From positions 1 through 44,900 of the forward strand of contig DATNLZ010000021.1 in assembly GCA_035602605.1 (NCBI GenBank): DNA of 44,900 bases. Reading direction: 5' to 3'. Position numbers and translations under genes: made by a program. The notes under the pieces were generated by a model. It ran no database searches. It saw only the letters and a program-made list of their open reading frames with translations, and was not told where the DNA came from. Positions 15,626 through 24,549 of the stretch are shown here, piece by piece. The stretch's first letter is position 1. Each line of letters starts with the position of its first letter. This stretch comes from DASQHY01 sp035602605 (GTDB lineage Bacteria > Acidobacteriota > Terriglobia > Acidiferrales > UBA7541).

Positions 15626-16710
15626 GTCCCTTCGTTCAACCTTTCTTTCTGCGGCGCGGCTACATACTGTTCGCTCGTCGCATCGCCCGCGGTATGTTGC
15701 CAGTTCCATTCGACCAATCGCTGCGCGCCCGGCTCACCCAGGATCCATAGTCCCCACGAATCAGGCACAGTGGCGAGCAACTTCTTCCCAGCCTCAGGAC
15801 CCATCACAAAGATTGCGTTCGAAAGAGCGTCTGATGTCGTAGCATCAGCGGCGACAAGAGTTGTTTGTAAAACTCCGTGCACCGGTCTTCCCCTGCGAGG
15901 ATCCATCACGTGAGAGTATCGGCGTCCTTCCAGCTCAAAAAACTTTTCAGTGGTGCCCGATGTAGAAAGCGAAACATTTTGCAACGTTACCGTTGTAACC
16001 ATCTGCGAGCGATCTGCGGGATTCGGTATTCGTACAGTCCAGCCGTTTTTTCCAGGAGGCGGATCCATAGCATAAATTGTGCTCGAGCCGGCATCAACCA
16101 ACGCTGCCGCGGCGCCTGCTTCACGCAAAACTTGGACTACACGATCCACGGCGTAGCCTTTGCCAATCGCCCCGAGATCAAGCTCTATGCCCGCCGCGGA
16201 AAAATGCACTGTGCGTGCGGCGACATCGAGCTGCACCTTTTCCCAGCCTACATTCTCGCGCGCGTGGTGTAATTCGCCCTCGGTAGGGTATCGGCCCTCG
16301 CCGTTAAAAAATCCCCATGCTCGCATCAGCGGTCCCACGGTTGCGTCGAAAGCGCCGCCGCTTCGGCGGCTGAACTCGAGCGATGCCACAATCAGCGAGA
16401 AAACTTCTGGGTCGGTCGTGACTTCCTGACGGGCTGCGAGGCGATTAATGCGTGAAAGTTCGCTCGACGCCCGGTAATTACTCAGGGCTTCTTCGATGCG
16501 CTCAATCTCCTGGAAGGCTGCTTCGAACGCCACCTCAGCCAATTCCTGTTCGTGCGCGTACAGATAAATCGTAAACAGTGTGCCCATGGCGTGTCCCGAA
16601 TGCACAAAGAGTTCTGCCGCTTTTGTTTCTCCGGCGCCGGCACTCTGTTCTCTCATCTTGTTCATAAACCGCTCGCTGTCAGATTGCAAAATCGTGCTAC
16701 CTCCCGCCAC
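15622..16710 (-). CDS. apbE: FAD:protein FMN transferase
   Basis: Transfers FMN from FAD onto a threonine or serine of target flavoproteins, using magnesium. Family motifs are all present: GHAMGTLFTIYLY, DATVGPLMRAWGFF, the FAD-binding ELDLGAIGKGYAVDRVVQVL, DAGSSTIYAM, SHVMDPRRGRP, and the C-terminal ATTSDALSNAIFVMGP with the metal-binding aspartate. Most bacterial ApbE proteins are lipoproteins, but no signal peptide or lipobox is visible here, so it may act in the cytoplasm. The longest frame starts with GTG at 16710; a TTG at 16689 behind GGAGGT or the ATG at 16665 are alternatives. It is coupled to the next gene (ATGA) and close behind the aldolase. No FMN-binding acceptor is seen in this window. 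Confidence 0.93.
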   Translation of the reverse strand: MAGGSTILQSDSERFMNKMREQSAGAGETKAAELFVHSGHAMGTLFTIYLYAHEQELAEVAFEAAFQEIERIEEALSNYRASSELSRINRLAARQEVTTDPEVFSLIVASLEFSRRSGGAFDATVGPLMRAWGFFNGEGRYPTEGELHHARENVGWEKVQLDVAARTVHFSAAGIELDLGAIGKGYAVDRVVQVLREAGAAAALVDAGSSTIYAMDPPPGKNGWTVRIPNPADRSQMVTTVTLQNVSLSTSGTTEKFFELEGRRYSHVMDPRRGRPVHGVLQTTLVAADATTSDALSNAIFVMGPEAGKKLLATVPDSWGLWILGEPGAQRLVEWNWQHTAGDATSEQYVAAPQKERLNEGT

Positions 16711-17404
16711 TGCTCACGCTCGAGGCCGGTACACTCTTCTTGCTGTTCCGCGCCTGTTTGACGATTTCAATAAACTGCTGCGCTCGCTCGGTAATCCGCG
16801 CATCCTGCCCTTCACGCAGGGCACTCATGTCCACCAGATCGCTTCCAACACCGAGAGCCTCGGCTCCCGCCTCTATGAATGCCGCCGCTGTCTTGAGCGA
16901 CACGCCGCCTGTAGGAACCATTTTGATCTGTGGCAGCGGCGCCTTGAGGGCCTTGAGGTAGCTGGCTCCGCCCATCGCTTCCGCGGGAAACACCTTGACA
17001 AAATCGGCTCCGGCCGTCCACGCCGCCACGATTTCGGTCGGGGTCAACGCGCCCGGCAGGATGGCGAGTCCCTCTGCATTGCAAAAGGCAATCGTCTCTA
17101 CATTGAGCGACGGGCTGACAATGAATTGTGCGCCCGCCTGCAGACACTTGCGGGCCGTTCGAGCGTCAAGCACAGTGCCAGCTCCGAGGATTGTGTCCGG
17201 TCCAACTTCTCCGCGGAGTTCTTCGATCATCCGGATGGCATTCGGGACCGTCATGGTGACCTCAATAATCGACACGCCGCCTTTACAAATCGCGGTAATG
17301 GCCCGGCGCGCCATCTCTGTTGACTCTGCGCGAACAATAGGAATGACGCCGACTTCGCTGATTTGTCGAAGCACTTCAGCTTTGCTCTTGGTCCCCATTC
17401 CCAT
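16697..17404 (-). CDS. eda: 2-dehydro-3-deoxy-6-phosphogluconate aldolase (KDPG aldolase)
   Basis: Class I aldolase that splits 2-keto-3-deoxy-6-phosphogluconate into pyruvate and glyceraldehyde-3-phosphate (Entner-Doudoroff and uronate pathways); also able to act on 4-hydroxy-2-oxoglutarate. Key residues, numbered from the longest frame starting at 17428: R33 (IPIVRAES), catalytic E56 (SIIEVTMT) and Schiff-base lysine K145 (DFVKVFPAEAMGG), with the phosphate loops VPTGGVSL and GVGSDLV. The E-to-K spacing matches the E. coli enzyme. The ATG at 17404, preceded by GGAG five bases upstream, is preferred over the GTG at 17428. It sits directly after the KDG kinase gene, the enzyme that supplies its substrate. 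Confidence 0.95.
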   Translation of the reverse strand: MGMGTKSKAEVLRQISEVGVIPIVRAESTEMARRAITAICKGGVSIIEVTMTVPNAIRMIEELRGEVGPDTILGAGTVLDARTARKCLQAGAQFIVSPSLNVETIAFCNAEGLAILPGALTPTEIVAAWTAGADFVKVFPAEAMGGASYLKALKAPLPQIKMVPTGGVSLKTAAAFIEAGAEALGVGSDLVDMSALREGQDARITERAQQFIEIVKQARNSKKSVPASSVSSGGR

Positions 17405-17437
17405 TGACGCTCCGCAAAACATGATCACAAGCCAGCT

Positions 17438-18541
17438 CTAACGTGCCGCGCGCGCGCTCATGCCCTTCATTACTTTTTCGACCTCGCTGAGAGTTACCAT
17501 AGAGGTGTCGCCCGGCGTCGTCATCGCCAGCGCGCCATGCGCCGCGCCGCACTCGACAGCCCACTGCGGCCCTTGGTCCGTCAGAAATCCGTAAATCATT
17601 CCAGAGGCAAATGAATCGCCGCCCCCGATACGATCATAAATTTCGAGGTCCGGCCGCGCAGTCGCGTGGTGGAGTTTGCCGGCGTAGTAACATACCGCTC
17701 CCCAATCATTGCGAGTGGCGCTTTTTACATTGCGTAAGGTGGTCGCCACCAATTTCAGGTTCGGAAACGCCGCCACGACACGCTCAATCATATGACGGTA
17801 ACTTTCCGTATCGAGTTGCGAAAGATTCTCGTCGACTCCTTCCACTTCAAAACCCAGCGCTGCCGTGAAATCCTCTTCATTCCCAATCAAAGCATCGACG
17901 TGCGACACTAACTCGCGATTCACTTCGGTGGCCCGTTTGCGTCCGCCAATCGACTTCCAGAGTGATTCACGATAATTGAGGTCGTAAGATACGACCGTTC
18001 CATGTTTTCTCGCGGACTGCATCGCTTCTTTGGCTACTGCCGGTGTGGTTTCTGAGAGCGCCGCAAAAATACCGCCCGTATGAAACCATCGCGCGCCCTC
18101 GCTGCCAAAAATCTTTTCCCAATCAATATCTGCGGGTTTTAGATGGGAGACAGCGGTATGACCTCGATCCGAGCATCCTACGGCGGCACGCAGACCGAAT
18201 CCGCGTTCTGTGAAATTCAAACCGTTGCGCACGGTGCGCCCGACGCCATCGTACGCCACCCACTTGACGTGCGATTGGTCTACTCCACCCTGATAAATCA
18301 AATCCTGGATCAATCGGCCCACTGGATTGTCGGCCAGCGCCGTAACCAAGGCTGTATTCATTCCAAAGCAGCGCCGCAGGCCCCGCGCTACGTTATATTC
18401 ACCCCCGCCTTCCCAGGCGCGAAACGTGCGCGTGGTCGAGACGCGGCAATCCCCGGGATCGAGGCGCAGCATCACCTCGCCCAAGCTTACGAGGTCCCAC
18501 CGCGCGCTTCCCTTCGACTTGATTGGCAATGGTGGTTCCAT
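17438..18541 (-). CDS. kdgK: 2-dehydro-3-deoxygluconokinase (PfkB-family sugar kinase)
   Basis: Phosphorylates 2-keto-3-deoxygluconate with ATP to give KDPG. The 367-residue product starts MEPPLPIKSKG; the open frame extends much further upstream, but only within the transporter gene. The first barrel strand WDLVSLGEVMLRLDPGD, the EGGGEYNVARGLRRC substrate-binding segment and the catalytic DRIGGGDSFASGMIYGF motif (aspartate base in GGD) define a PfkB kinase. The role as KDG kinase is inferred from the adjacent KDPG aldolase and uronate-type transporter; kinases of this family can also act on other keto-acids or ribose. The ATG shares one base with the transporter stop (TGATG), indicating coupled translation. 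Confidence 0.92.
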   Translation of the reverse strand: MEPPLPIKSKGSARWDLVSLGEVMLRLDPGDCRVSTTRTFRAWEGGGEYNVARGLRRCFGMNTALVTALADNPVGRLIQDLIYQGGVDQSHVKWVAYDGVGRTVRNGLNFTERGFGLRAAVGCSDRGHTAVSHLKPADIDWEKIFGSEGARWFHTGGIFAALSETTPAVAKEAMQSARKHGTVVSYDLNYRESLWKSIGGRKRATEVNRELVSHVDALIGNEEDFTAALGFEVEGVDENLSQLDTESYRHMIERVVAAFPNLKLVATTLRNVKSATRNDWGAVCYYAGKLHHATARPDLEIYDRIGGGDSFASGMIYGFLTDQGPQWAVECGAAHGALAMTTPGDTSMVTLSEVEKVMKGMSARAAR

Positions 18542-19926
18542 CAAGCTTCTTCGAGTCGCACTGGCTCCAGCTTCGGCACAATCATGTGAATCACGCCGAG
18601 CGCGACGAGATATGCGCTGCCCGCAATGAGAAAAATCAAGTAGTAGGACCCTGTCCATTGAAGGATATATCCCACTATTTTCGCAATCAGCATCCCGCCA
18701 ACCGCTCCCGACATCCCCGCGATTCCAATTACCGATCCAACCGTCCGCCGCGGAAACATGTCCGAAGCCAAAGTATAAAGGTTTGCCGACCAGCCCTGAT
18801 GCGATGACGCCGCCAGCGCTACCAGGCCAACAGCCACCCACGTATTTGAAGCGCGCGCAGCGAATACGATCGGTACGACTCCACAAGCACAGATGAACAT
18901 CGCCATTTTTCGCGCGGCGTTCAGGCTCCATCGGCGCTTGATCAGCGCCGACGATATCCAGCCCCCGCCTATGCTGCCGAAATCCGCTGCTACGTAAATC
19001 ACCACGAGCGGCAACCCGACATTAACGAGCGTGATTCCGTGCGTTTTATTCAGAAAATCTGGGACCCAGAACAGATACAGCCACCAAATGGGGTCGGTCA
19101 TAAATTTGCCGATCGCTACCGCCCAGGTTTGCCGGTGCGGCAAAAGCTTGCGCCACGCAACTTTCGTTTGTGACTCGGCGGGATCGCTGCGAATGTAAGC
19201 CAACTCCGCTCGCAATACGCGCGGGTGTTTCTCCGGAGAACGATAAAACGCCAACCACAGAACAACCCATATAAAGCCCAGCGATCCTGTAACCAAGAAC
19301 GCCCTTCGCCAGCCATAGTGGATGGTGATCCACGGCACAACGACAGAAGCAACCAGAACTCCCACGTTAGTGCCGGCATTAAAGATCCCGGTCGCCAGCG
19401 CTCGTTCTTTTTTCGGGAACCATTCCGCCACAGTCTTAATGGACGCCGGAAAATTGCCGCCCTCCCCCAGCCCCAAACCTGCCCGCACAATGCTGAAACC
19501 GAGCACCGACCGCGCCGCCGCGTGGGCCATGGCCGCAACGCTCCAGACAATCACCGCGAAAGAAAAGCCTTTGCGGGTGCCGAGCCAATCAATAATCCGG
19601 CCAAAAACCAGAAAGCCCGTAGCGTAAGCGAGCTGAAAAACGAAAATAATGTTGCTGTAGTCGATTTCGTTCCAATGAAGATCCCTTTGCAGGGTGGGCT
19701 TGAGCAATCCAATAACCTGGCGGTCAACATAGTTGACAGTTGCAGCAAAAAAAAGCAGTCCGCAAATAATCCAGCGCCAGTACCCGCTTCGTGATCCCGT
19801 TCCAGACTCACTCTCTATAAATGCAGGGGTTCCTCCCGGAGACACAACGGCTTTCTCGCTGTCGTTCGACACAACGCTCCCGTGAATCGTCCGGCTGCCT
19901 CGCGAATCTTCCCACGGTGGCGTCAC
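18541..19926 (-). CDS. MFS transporter, hexuronate (ACS/ExuT) type
   Basis: Inner-membrane proton symporter of about 12 transmembrane segments. The first helix YWRWIICGLLFFAATVNYVD carries the NYVDRQ motif typical of the anion:cation symporter family, which includes ExuT for glucuronate and galacturonate. Further signatures are LGLGEGGNFPASIK and the loop motif GTRKGF between helices 2 and 3. The longest frame starts with a GTG at 19926, only 22 bases after the IclR gene; a second GTG at 19872, preceded by GGGAG, is a better supported start and would trim a polar N-terminal tail. Its position before KDG kinase and KDPG aldolase supports uptake of a uronate or aldonate. Confidence 0.9.
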   Translation of the reverse strand: MTPPWEDSRGSRTIHGSVVSNDSEKAVVSPGGTPAFIESESGTGSRSGYWRWIICGLLFFAATVNYVDRQVIGLLKPTLQRDLHWNEIDYSNIIFVFQLAYATGFLVFGRIIDWLGTRKGFSFAVIVWSVAAMAHAAARSVLGFSIVRAGLGLGEGGNFPASIKTVAEWFPKKERALATGIFNAGTNVGVLVASVVVPWITIHYGWRRAFLVTGSLGFIWVVLWLAFYRSPEKHPRVLRAELAYIRSDPAESQTKVAWRKLLPHRQTWAVAIGKFMTDPIWWLYLFWVPDFLNKTHGITLVNVGLPLVVIYVAADFGSIGGGWISSALIKRRWSLNAARKMAMFICACGVVPIVFAARASNTWVAVGLVALAASSHQGWSANLYTLASDMFPRRTVGSVIGIAGMSGAVGGMLIAKIVGYILQWTGSYYLIFLIAGSAYLVALGVIHMIVPKLEPVRLEEA

Positions 19927-19948
19927 CGAGCGGCCTTGTGTGCTCTTT

Positions 19949-20770
19949 TCAAGCCGATTGTCTCGTGGTATTCGCCGCGCGCAGCGGTCTCTTCAGACCG
20001 TTCGGCGAGTAATTTGCTGTCTCTCCCACAAAACCCATGTATCGCGACATGTCCTTGCAAGCACGTACGAGCGTTTTTCCCACTTCTTTTTCCTGCTTCA
20101 GCATCCTGCTCATCGGTCCGGAAACACTGACCGCCGCAATCGTTGCACCGGTACCATTAAAGACCGGGGCGCCGATGCAGGCGACGCCCGGTTCATTTTC
20201 GCCCCGGTCCAGCGCATATCCTCGAAGCCGGACGGCCGCGAGTTCTTTCTTCAGTTTCCGCAATTCTCCCGCGGGAACTCGGGAGAGCAACGCCACCCAT
20301 TCCTTTTCATTCGCGTAGGCCACCATCGCTTTCCCGAGCGAGGTGGATGCAATCGGCATACGGCTGCCGATCATCGCGGCCATGCGAAACGGCCGCGAAC
20401 TCTCCAGCAGATCGACGTACAACACCTCGCCGTTGTGGAGCACCGCTAAATTTGTCGTTTCGTTGAACCGCTCCTGCAACTGCTGCATGAAGGGTTGCGC
20501 GACCCGTTTCAGGTCACGCCGGAAATGCGTAGCGTGCTCGAACAATTTGAGCCCCAGCTTGTAACGCAGCCCGTCCAGTGTCCGCTCCACGTAACTCCGT
20601 TGCGCCAGCGTATGCAGCAGGCGAAAGGTCCGGCTCTTATTTAAGCCGGCCCGTCGGCAAATTGTTGCCAGGCTCAGCTCTTCGGAATCGCGAAACGCCT
20701 CGAGCAAATTGAGCGCGCTATCCACAGCTTCCACTACGTATTTGCCGTCGGTTGTTCGCTTTACTTTCAT
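19949..20770 (-). CDS. IclR-family transcriptional regulator (KdgR-like)
   Basis: The 273-residue protein has the N-terminal winged helix-turn-helix of the IclR family (VEAVDSALNLLEAFRDSEEL to NKSRTFRLLHTLAQRSYVER, about residues 13-60) and the C-terminal ligand-binding GAF-like domain with MPIASTSLGKAMVAY and GVACIGAPVFNGTGATIAAV. IclR members such as KdgR sense 2-keto-3-deoxygluconate or related acids and usually repress catabolic operons. It is the first gene of the array, 22 bases before the transporter, so it is probably co-transcribed and autoregulated. The upstream region contains a GC-centred palindrome (20814-20823) as a possible operator. The effector is inferred from the neighbouring kdgK and eda. 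Confidence 0.93.
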   Translation of the reverse strand: MKVKRTTDGKYVVEAVDSALNLLEAFRDSEELSLATICRRAGLNKSRTFRLLHTLAQRSYVERTLDGLRYKLGLKLFEHATHFRRDLKRVAQPFMQQLQERFNETTNLAVLHNGEVLYVDLLESSRPFRMAAMIGSRMPIASTSLGKAMVAYANEKEWVALLSRVPAGELRKLKKELAAVRLRGYALDRGENEPGVACIGAPVFNGTGATIAAVSVSGPMSRMLKQEKEVGKTLVRACKDMSRYMGFVGETANYSPNGLKRPLRAANTTRQSA

Positions 20771-20811
20771 GCCCGCTTTTTATGTCCGACCTTGACAACG
20801 AACGGGTTTCG

Positions 20812-20830
20812 GTTGCATGCAAAAAACCGC
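20812..20830. promoter_or_regulatory. palindrome upstream of the IclR operon
   Basis: A perfect 10-base palindrome TTGCATGCAA (20814-20823) sits within GGTTGCATGCAAAAAACC, whose ends GGTT and AACC are again inverted. It lies about 45 bases before the IclR start codon, in the only intergenic space (20771-20885) upstream of the long array. It may be an operator for the adjacent regulator, but no second copy was found in the window. Confidence 0.4.
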
Positions 20831-20885
20831 GCCAGTAGAGCAGGGGCCGCTTCAGCCCTGGTCAGTTCCAATCACTGATTTGGAA

Positions 20886-23800
20886 CTAAAACGTTATCTT
20901 GGCTCCGAACGATATCGCACGATTGCCGCCGATGGTACTCGTGATGTGGCCAAAGTTTGAATTGGTCATATCCACAGTCGGTAAATCGAACTGCGGCGTG
21001 TTGGTTACGCTGAACGCATCGGCACGGAACTCTAGCCCGAGACGCTCCTTAAGCGGAAATCTGCGAAACAGCGACGCGTCGATATTGAAGAAACGCGGCC
21101 CGGCGAACGCATAATGTGCCATATTCCCCATGACCCCATTACCACTGACGGGGCATCCCGGAGCCCCGACTTGACAGAATGCTGATCTGTCAAACCAGTC
21201 GTCAGGACCGATCCCTCCTACCACGTGGAAGGGTGCAATCTGAACCGGGGTTTGCGTAGTGCCGGGAGCATTTAGCGACTTTCCATCGGCCACGAACCGC
21301 AGTGGCCTTCCGGTCATCAGCGTCCAGATGCCGCTCAGCTGCCATCCTCCGGCGATCCAGCTGGCCCAGCCCGAATTCAGCCAAGGTTTAGTTTTCCCGA
21401 ACGGCAGTTCATAGATATAACTTTGCACGAGCGTGTGCCGGCGATCTTGACTGTTCACCGAGTAATTCCGCCGGAACGACTGCACCGTCGCTCCATTCAC
21501 GGTATCCAGATAGAAATGAGGCGAACCTCCATCACTGCCTAGATCCGATCGGTAGGCTAAACCTTTTCCGTAGGTCCAAGCCGTGGTCATCAGGAAGCCG
21601 CTGGACCATCGGTGGTCGAACTTCACTTGCAGCGAATTGTAATTCGATGTTGTCGGCTTAAAGAGAAAGTCCGAGTTGGCCGTCCGTCCGTACAGCTTGC
21701 ACAGAGGTCGCTGCGGGCAGGTATCAGCCGTCGGGTCGCTACCTGGGGCAATTGCCGCATTGAGATTGTAGGTCATGGGAATGCGCACGCCGTGGTTACC
21801 AACGTAAGCTATTTCCAGAACAAAATTCTTTCCTAACGCACGTTGCACCGCCAGATTCCAGGACTCTACGTATGGGTTGCGGAAGTTTTTATCAATAATG
21901 TTGAACGCCTCGCCCGCATGCGTGAGCGATTTATCTGTTCCCGGCACTCGAGGATCTGGAAGCGTGACGATCCCGTTCGATGGTATAGCTACCGGAGCTG
22001 GCGCGGGAAAACCAAAGGCCATAGTTGCCACTGGGCCGCCGGTGCCCCAAGTCGGCAGCGAAACCGACGACGTTTGGTTCGAGCTGTTGGCCTGGCGCAC
22101 GGGAAAATTGAAGGCATATTGATTGTTCGTAAAGGGCTCATAACTGATACCGAAGCCTCCGCGAACGACCATTTTTTCCGTCAAACGGTACGCAAGGCCG
22201 AGCCGGGGCGCAAAATTTCGGTACGACATGGCCCGGCCCAAGTCCAATGGATTGGCTCCAATCCCAGCCAAAACAAGCGTGTTATTGGTTGGATCATAAT
22301 TGGAATAACCGCCAGGATGGCGCGGCGTCGCAGGGAAATACAATTCCCATCGTAACCCTGCGTCCAACGTCAGTTTGGGGTTGAACTGCCATTTGTCTTG
22401 CCCATAGAAAAATAGCTCGGTCTCTCTCCAAGCACCCGAAATAACTGAGATGTCGCGGCCTACTTCGGTGGGGGCATCGAGCAAAAACGCAGCAAAATTG
22501 TTTCCGGGTCCGGTCGATTTATCATTGGGATTAGAAGTCGTGCCCGTACCGAACCGGAAAACACCACGAGGCCCGAAAGTTTGAGCCTGGACCAGGTCAT
22601 CGCGAAGACGTCGGACGTCCGCGCCCCATTTGAACGTATGGTTCCCATGGATTTTCGTCCAGTTGCTCACCAAGTTGATGTTGGTTTCGGAGCGATCCCA
22701 CGGCATAGAGGCCGAGTAGCCGATGATTGGGCTTGAAAACCCTCCCTGGATATCGATCGATGTCAAGCCGCTGGTAAAGGCGTCGAGATTCACACCTTTA
22801 ATTCCTAACGCGGTCGACGCCGTGCTTCCGTAGTCAGCATTACGCGAAATGTTATGGTAATGGCTAACGCCAATGCGCGCCTCGGAGATCAACGTTGGCG
22901 AGAACACATGCGTGTGATTTAGCGCACCGCTCTGCGTGTATTGTGTTCCAGTACCCAGGAATCCGCCTCCCTTGGGCCCGCCCGCCAACCCGAAGACGGG
23001 CTGATCGGTGATACTTTCAAGTGCCCGGCTGAAGCGAAACGCGAGGCGATCGTTGTCCGTGCGGTTGAAATCGAACTTCGTATCAAAGGCCGTGGTGTGT
23101 TTCAAAAAACGGGTTGTCGTTTGATAGTTTTCGGTCGCCGTGTTCTTTTGTGCGCCAGGAATAAGCGTCAGGATTTTCCTTGCGAGGGGGCTGATACGAC
23201 TATCTGGAATTGTATTGTTTGGGAATGCCGTACGGCTCCCAGGGGCAACGGGTATGGGGTTCCCGTTGGCATCGCGGACAAGCGTCTGGCGCGTCGCGTC
23301 GGTAGTCTGATACGGGTCGTAGATGACACGCTCCGAGCTGAAATTGCCGGCGCGCCGGGCATCCGTGGGCAGAGTAAAATGGTCAAATTTCCCCCGCGAA
23401 TCATCAATGCGCAGAATGTCTCCAAAGAAGAAAAGCTTGTTCTTGATAATATGCCCGCCGATGGTACCCCCATAGTAGTTGTAGGTACTCGACGCTTTCG
23501 GCGTTTTCGAAGTGTCTTGAAAGAAAGCCACGGCCGCGAGTGCGCTGACGCGGTTGCTTTCGAACACCGAACCGTGAAACATGTTCGTTCCCGACTTTAG
23601 CTGGACATTGGTCACCGATCCGCCGGCCCGTCCAAACTCGGCCGTGTAGTTGCTGGTCGTCACATCGACTGTCTGGATTGCTTCCGCCGGCGGAATGTAA
23701 ATTTGCAACAGGCCGGTTCGTTGATTGTCGTCGACACCCTCTAACTTGAGGTCATTGGCAAGCCGCGATTGGCCGTTTACTTCCGTGGAAAGGCTGTCCT

Positions 23801-24344
23801 GGGAATTAAAAAATTCCGAGTGCTCGCGGTGGGCTCGCGTCGTGCCCGGCACTAGATTCAGCAAATTCTGAAAATTGCGGTTGCCGCCCAGGGGAAGATC
23901 GGTTACCAGCTTGGACTCCATCTTCGTGCCTACGTCGGAGCGGTCGGTCTGCAGAATGGGAGTATCCGCCGTGACTTGCACGACCTCGGTTACCACACCA
24001 GCTTCAAGTACCAGGTTTACGCGCACGTCGCTATTCACTTGCACCTCCACTCCTGTGCGCCGTGCGTTTTTGAATCCTGGCTGCTCCACGGAGACTTCGT
24101 ATACGCCCGGAGGGATATTGGGAAACTCGTAGTTGCCGCTTTGGTTGGTCGTGGTGTTGCGACCAACTCCGGTCTTGGTTTCGGTGAGCGTCACCTTAGC
24201 TCCAGCCACCGACGATCCGCTGGTGTCCGTAACCAACCCCAGCAGCGTTGCGGTCACCGCCTGCGCATGCATCGTGCTTGGGGTCACGAATAAAACCAAC
24301 AAACATGCAAAAGCACGTAGAGTCGAGGACCACTGTCGCTTCAT
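20886..24344 (-). CDS. TonB-dependent receptor, Oar-like
   Basis: Outer-membrane receptor, 1152 residues from the ATG at 24344, which follows a strong AGGAGGAAAGACA ribosome binding site; the frame stays open to 24434, but that extension begins inside the promoter -35 box. After the signal peptide (LRAFACLLVLFVTPSTMHAQ) comes a carboxypeptidase-regulatory-like beta domain (LLGLVTDTSGSSVAGAKVTL, YEFPNIPPGVYEVSVEQPGF), then a plug-like region (LVTDLPLGGNRNFQNLLNLV) and a long barrel ending in aromatic KITF, as expected for an outer-membrane beta barrel. Such proteins are abundant in Acidobacteriota and are thought to import oligosaccharides or other large nutrients with TonB energy. No SusD partner is present. 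It has its own promoter-like sequence, though it follows the receptor at 24550. Confidence 0.93.
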   Translation of the reverse strand: MKRQWSSTLRAFACLLVLFVTPSTMHAQAVTATLLGLVTDTSGSSVAGAKVTLTETKTGVGRNTTTNQSGNYEFPNIPPGVYEVSVEQPGFKNARRTGVEVQVNSDVRVNLVLEAGVVTEVVQVTADTPILQTDRSDVGTKMESKLVTDLPLGGNRNFQNLLNLVPGTTRAHREHSEFFNSQDSLSTEVNGQSRLANDLKLEGVDDNQRTGLLQIYIPPAEAIQTVDVTTSNYTAEFGRAGGSVTNVQLKSGTNMFHGSVFESNRVSALAAVAFFQDTSKTPKASSTYNYYGGTIGGHIIKNKLFFFGDILRIDDSRGKFDHFTLPTDARRAGNFSSERVIYDPYQTTDATRQTLVRDANGNPIPVAPGSRTAFPNNTIPDSRISPLARKILTLIPGAQKNTATENYQTTTRFLKHTTAFDTKFDFNRTDNDRLAFRFSRALESITDQPVFGLAGGPKGGGFLGTGTQYTQSGALNHTHVFSPTLISEARIGVSHYHNISRNADYGSTASTALGIKGVNLDAFTSGLTSIDIQGGFSSPIIGYSASMPWDRSETNINLVSNWTKIHGNHTFKWGADVRRLRDDLVQAQTFGPRGVFRFGTGTTSNPNDKSTGPGNNFAAFLLDAPTEVGRDISVISGAWRETELFFYGQDKWQFNPKLTLDAGLRWELYFPATPRHPGGYSNYDPTNNTLVLAGIGANPLDLGRAMSYRNFAPRLGLAYRLTEKMVVRGGFGISYEPFTNNQYAFNFPVRQANSSNQTSSVSLPTWGTGGPVATMAFGFPAPAPVAIPSNGIVTLPDPRVPGTDKSLTHAGEAFNIIDKNFRNPYVESWNLAVQRALGKNFVLEIAYVGNHGVRIPMTYNLNAAIAPGSDPTADTCPQRPLCKLYGRTANSDFLFKPTTSNYNSLQVKFDHRWSSGFLMTTAWTYGKGLAYRSDLGSDGGSPHFYLDTVNGATVQSFRRNYSVNSQDRRHTLVQSYIYELPFGKTKPWLNSGWASWIAGGWQLSGIWTLMTGRPLRFVADGKSLNAPGTTQTPVQIAPFHVVGGIGPDDWFDRSAFCQVGAPGCPVSGNGVMGNMAHYAFAGPRFFNIDASLFRRFPLKERLGLEFRADAFSVTNTPQFDLPTVDMTNSNFGHITSTIGGNRAISFGAKITF

Positions 24345-24405
24345 TGTCTTTCCTCCTCGGCATTTCATACAATGAAATACCGTTCCACTCGACACCTTGC
24401 GATGA

Positions 24406-24434
24406 AAACTATACAGGTATGCATCCACTGTCAA
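24406..24434 (-). promoter_or_regulatory. sigma-70-type promoter of the 20886-24344 receptor
   Basis: On the minus strand, TTGACA (24434-24429) is followed after 17 bases by TAGTTT (24411-24406). The -10 keeps the key first T, second A and last T. The element lies about 60 bases upstream of the receptor ATG and shares the pattern TTGACA-N15-TATAGtTTtC with the promoter at 28541-28569. Confidence 0.6.
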
Positions 24435-24452
24435 GAACTTATTTGGATGACC

Positions 24453-24473
24453 GCTATTTGTAAAACAAATAGC
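24453..24473. promoter_or_regulatory. 21-base perfect palindrome upstream of the receptor promoter
   Basis: GCTATTTGT-AAA-ACAAATAGC: nine-base arms with no mismatch around a three-base centre, located 19 bases upstream of the -35 box. The AT-rich arms and the lack of a T-tract on either side favour an operator or activator site over a terminator. It could, however, form an RNA hairpin downstream of the receptor gene that ends at 24550. Confidence 0.55.
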
Positions 24474-24549
24474 TAAGGCTCACCGTGCATGATCGGATGT
24501 GTGGGACCTAATAGACAGTTCGCGGACCACGCGAATGGTCAGCGCGTCG

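Noticed and set aside
18542..18931. N-terminal extension of the KDG kinase frame by 130 codons
   Set aside because: This part lies wholly inside the transporter gene, is unlike any kinase N-terminus, and a proper start at 18541 overlaps the transporter stop in the usual way.
24345..24434. 30-codon extension of the TonB receptor frame
   Set aside because: It begins inside the TTGACA promoter box; the ATG at 24344 has a strong ribosome binding site and a proper signal peptide.
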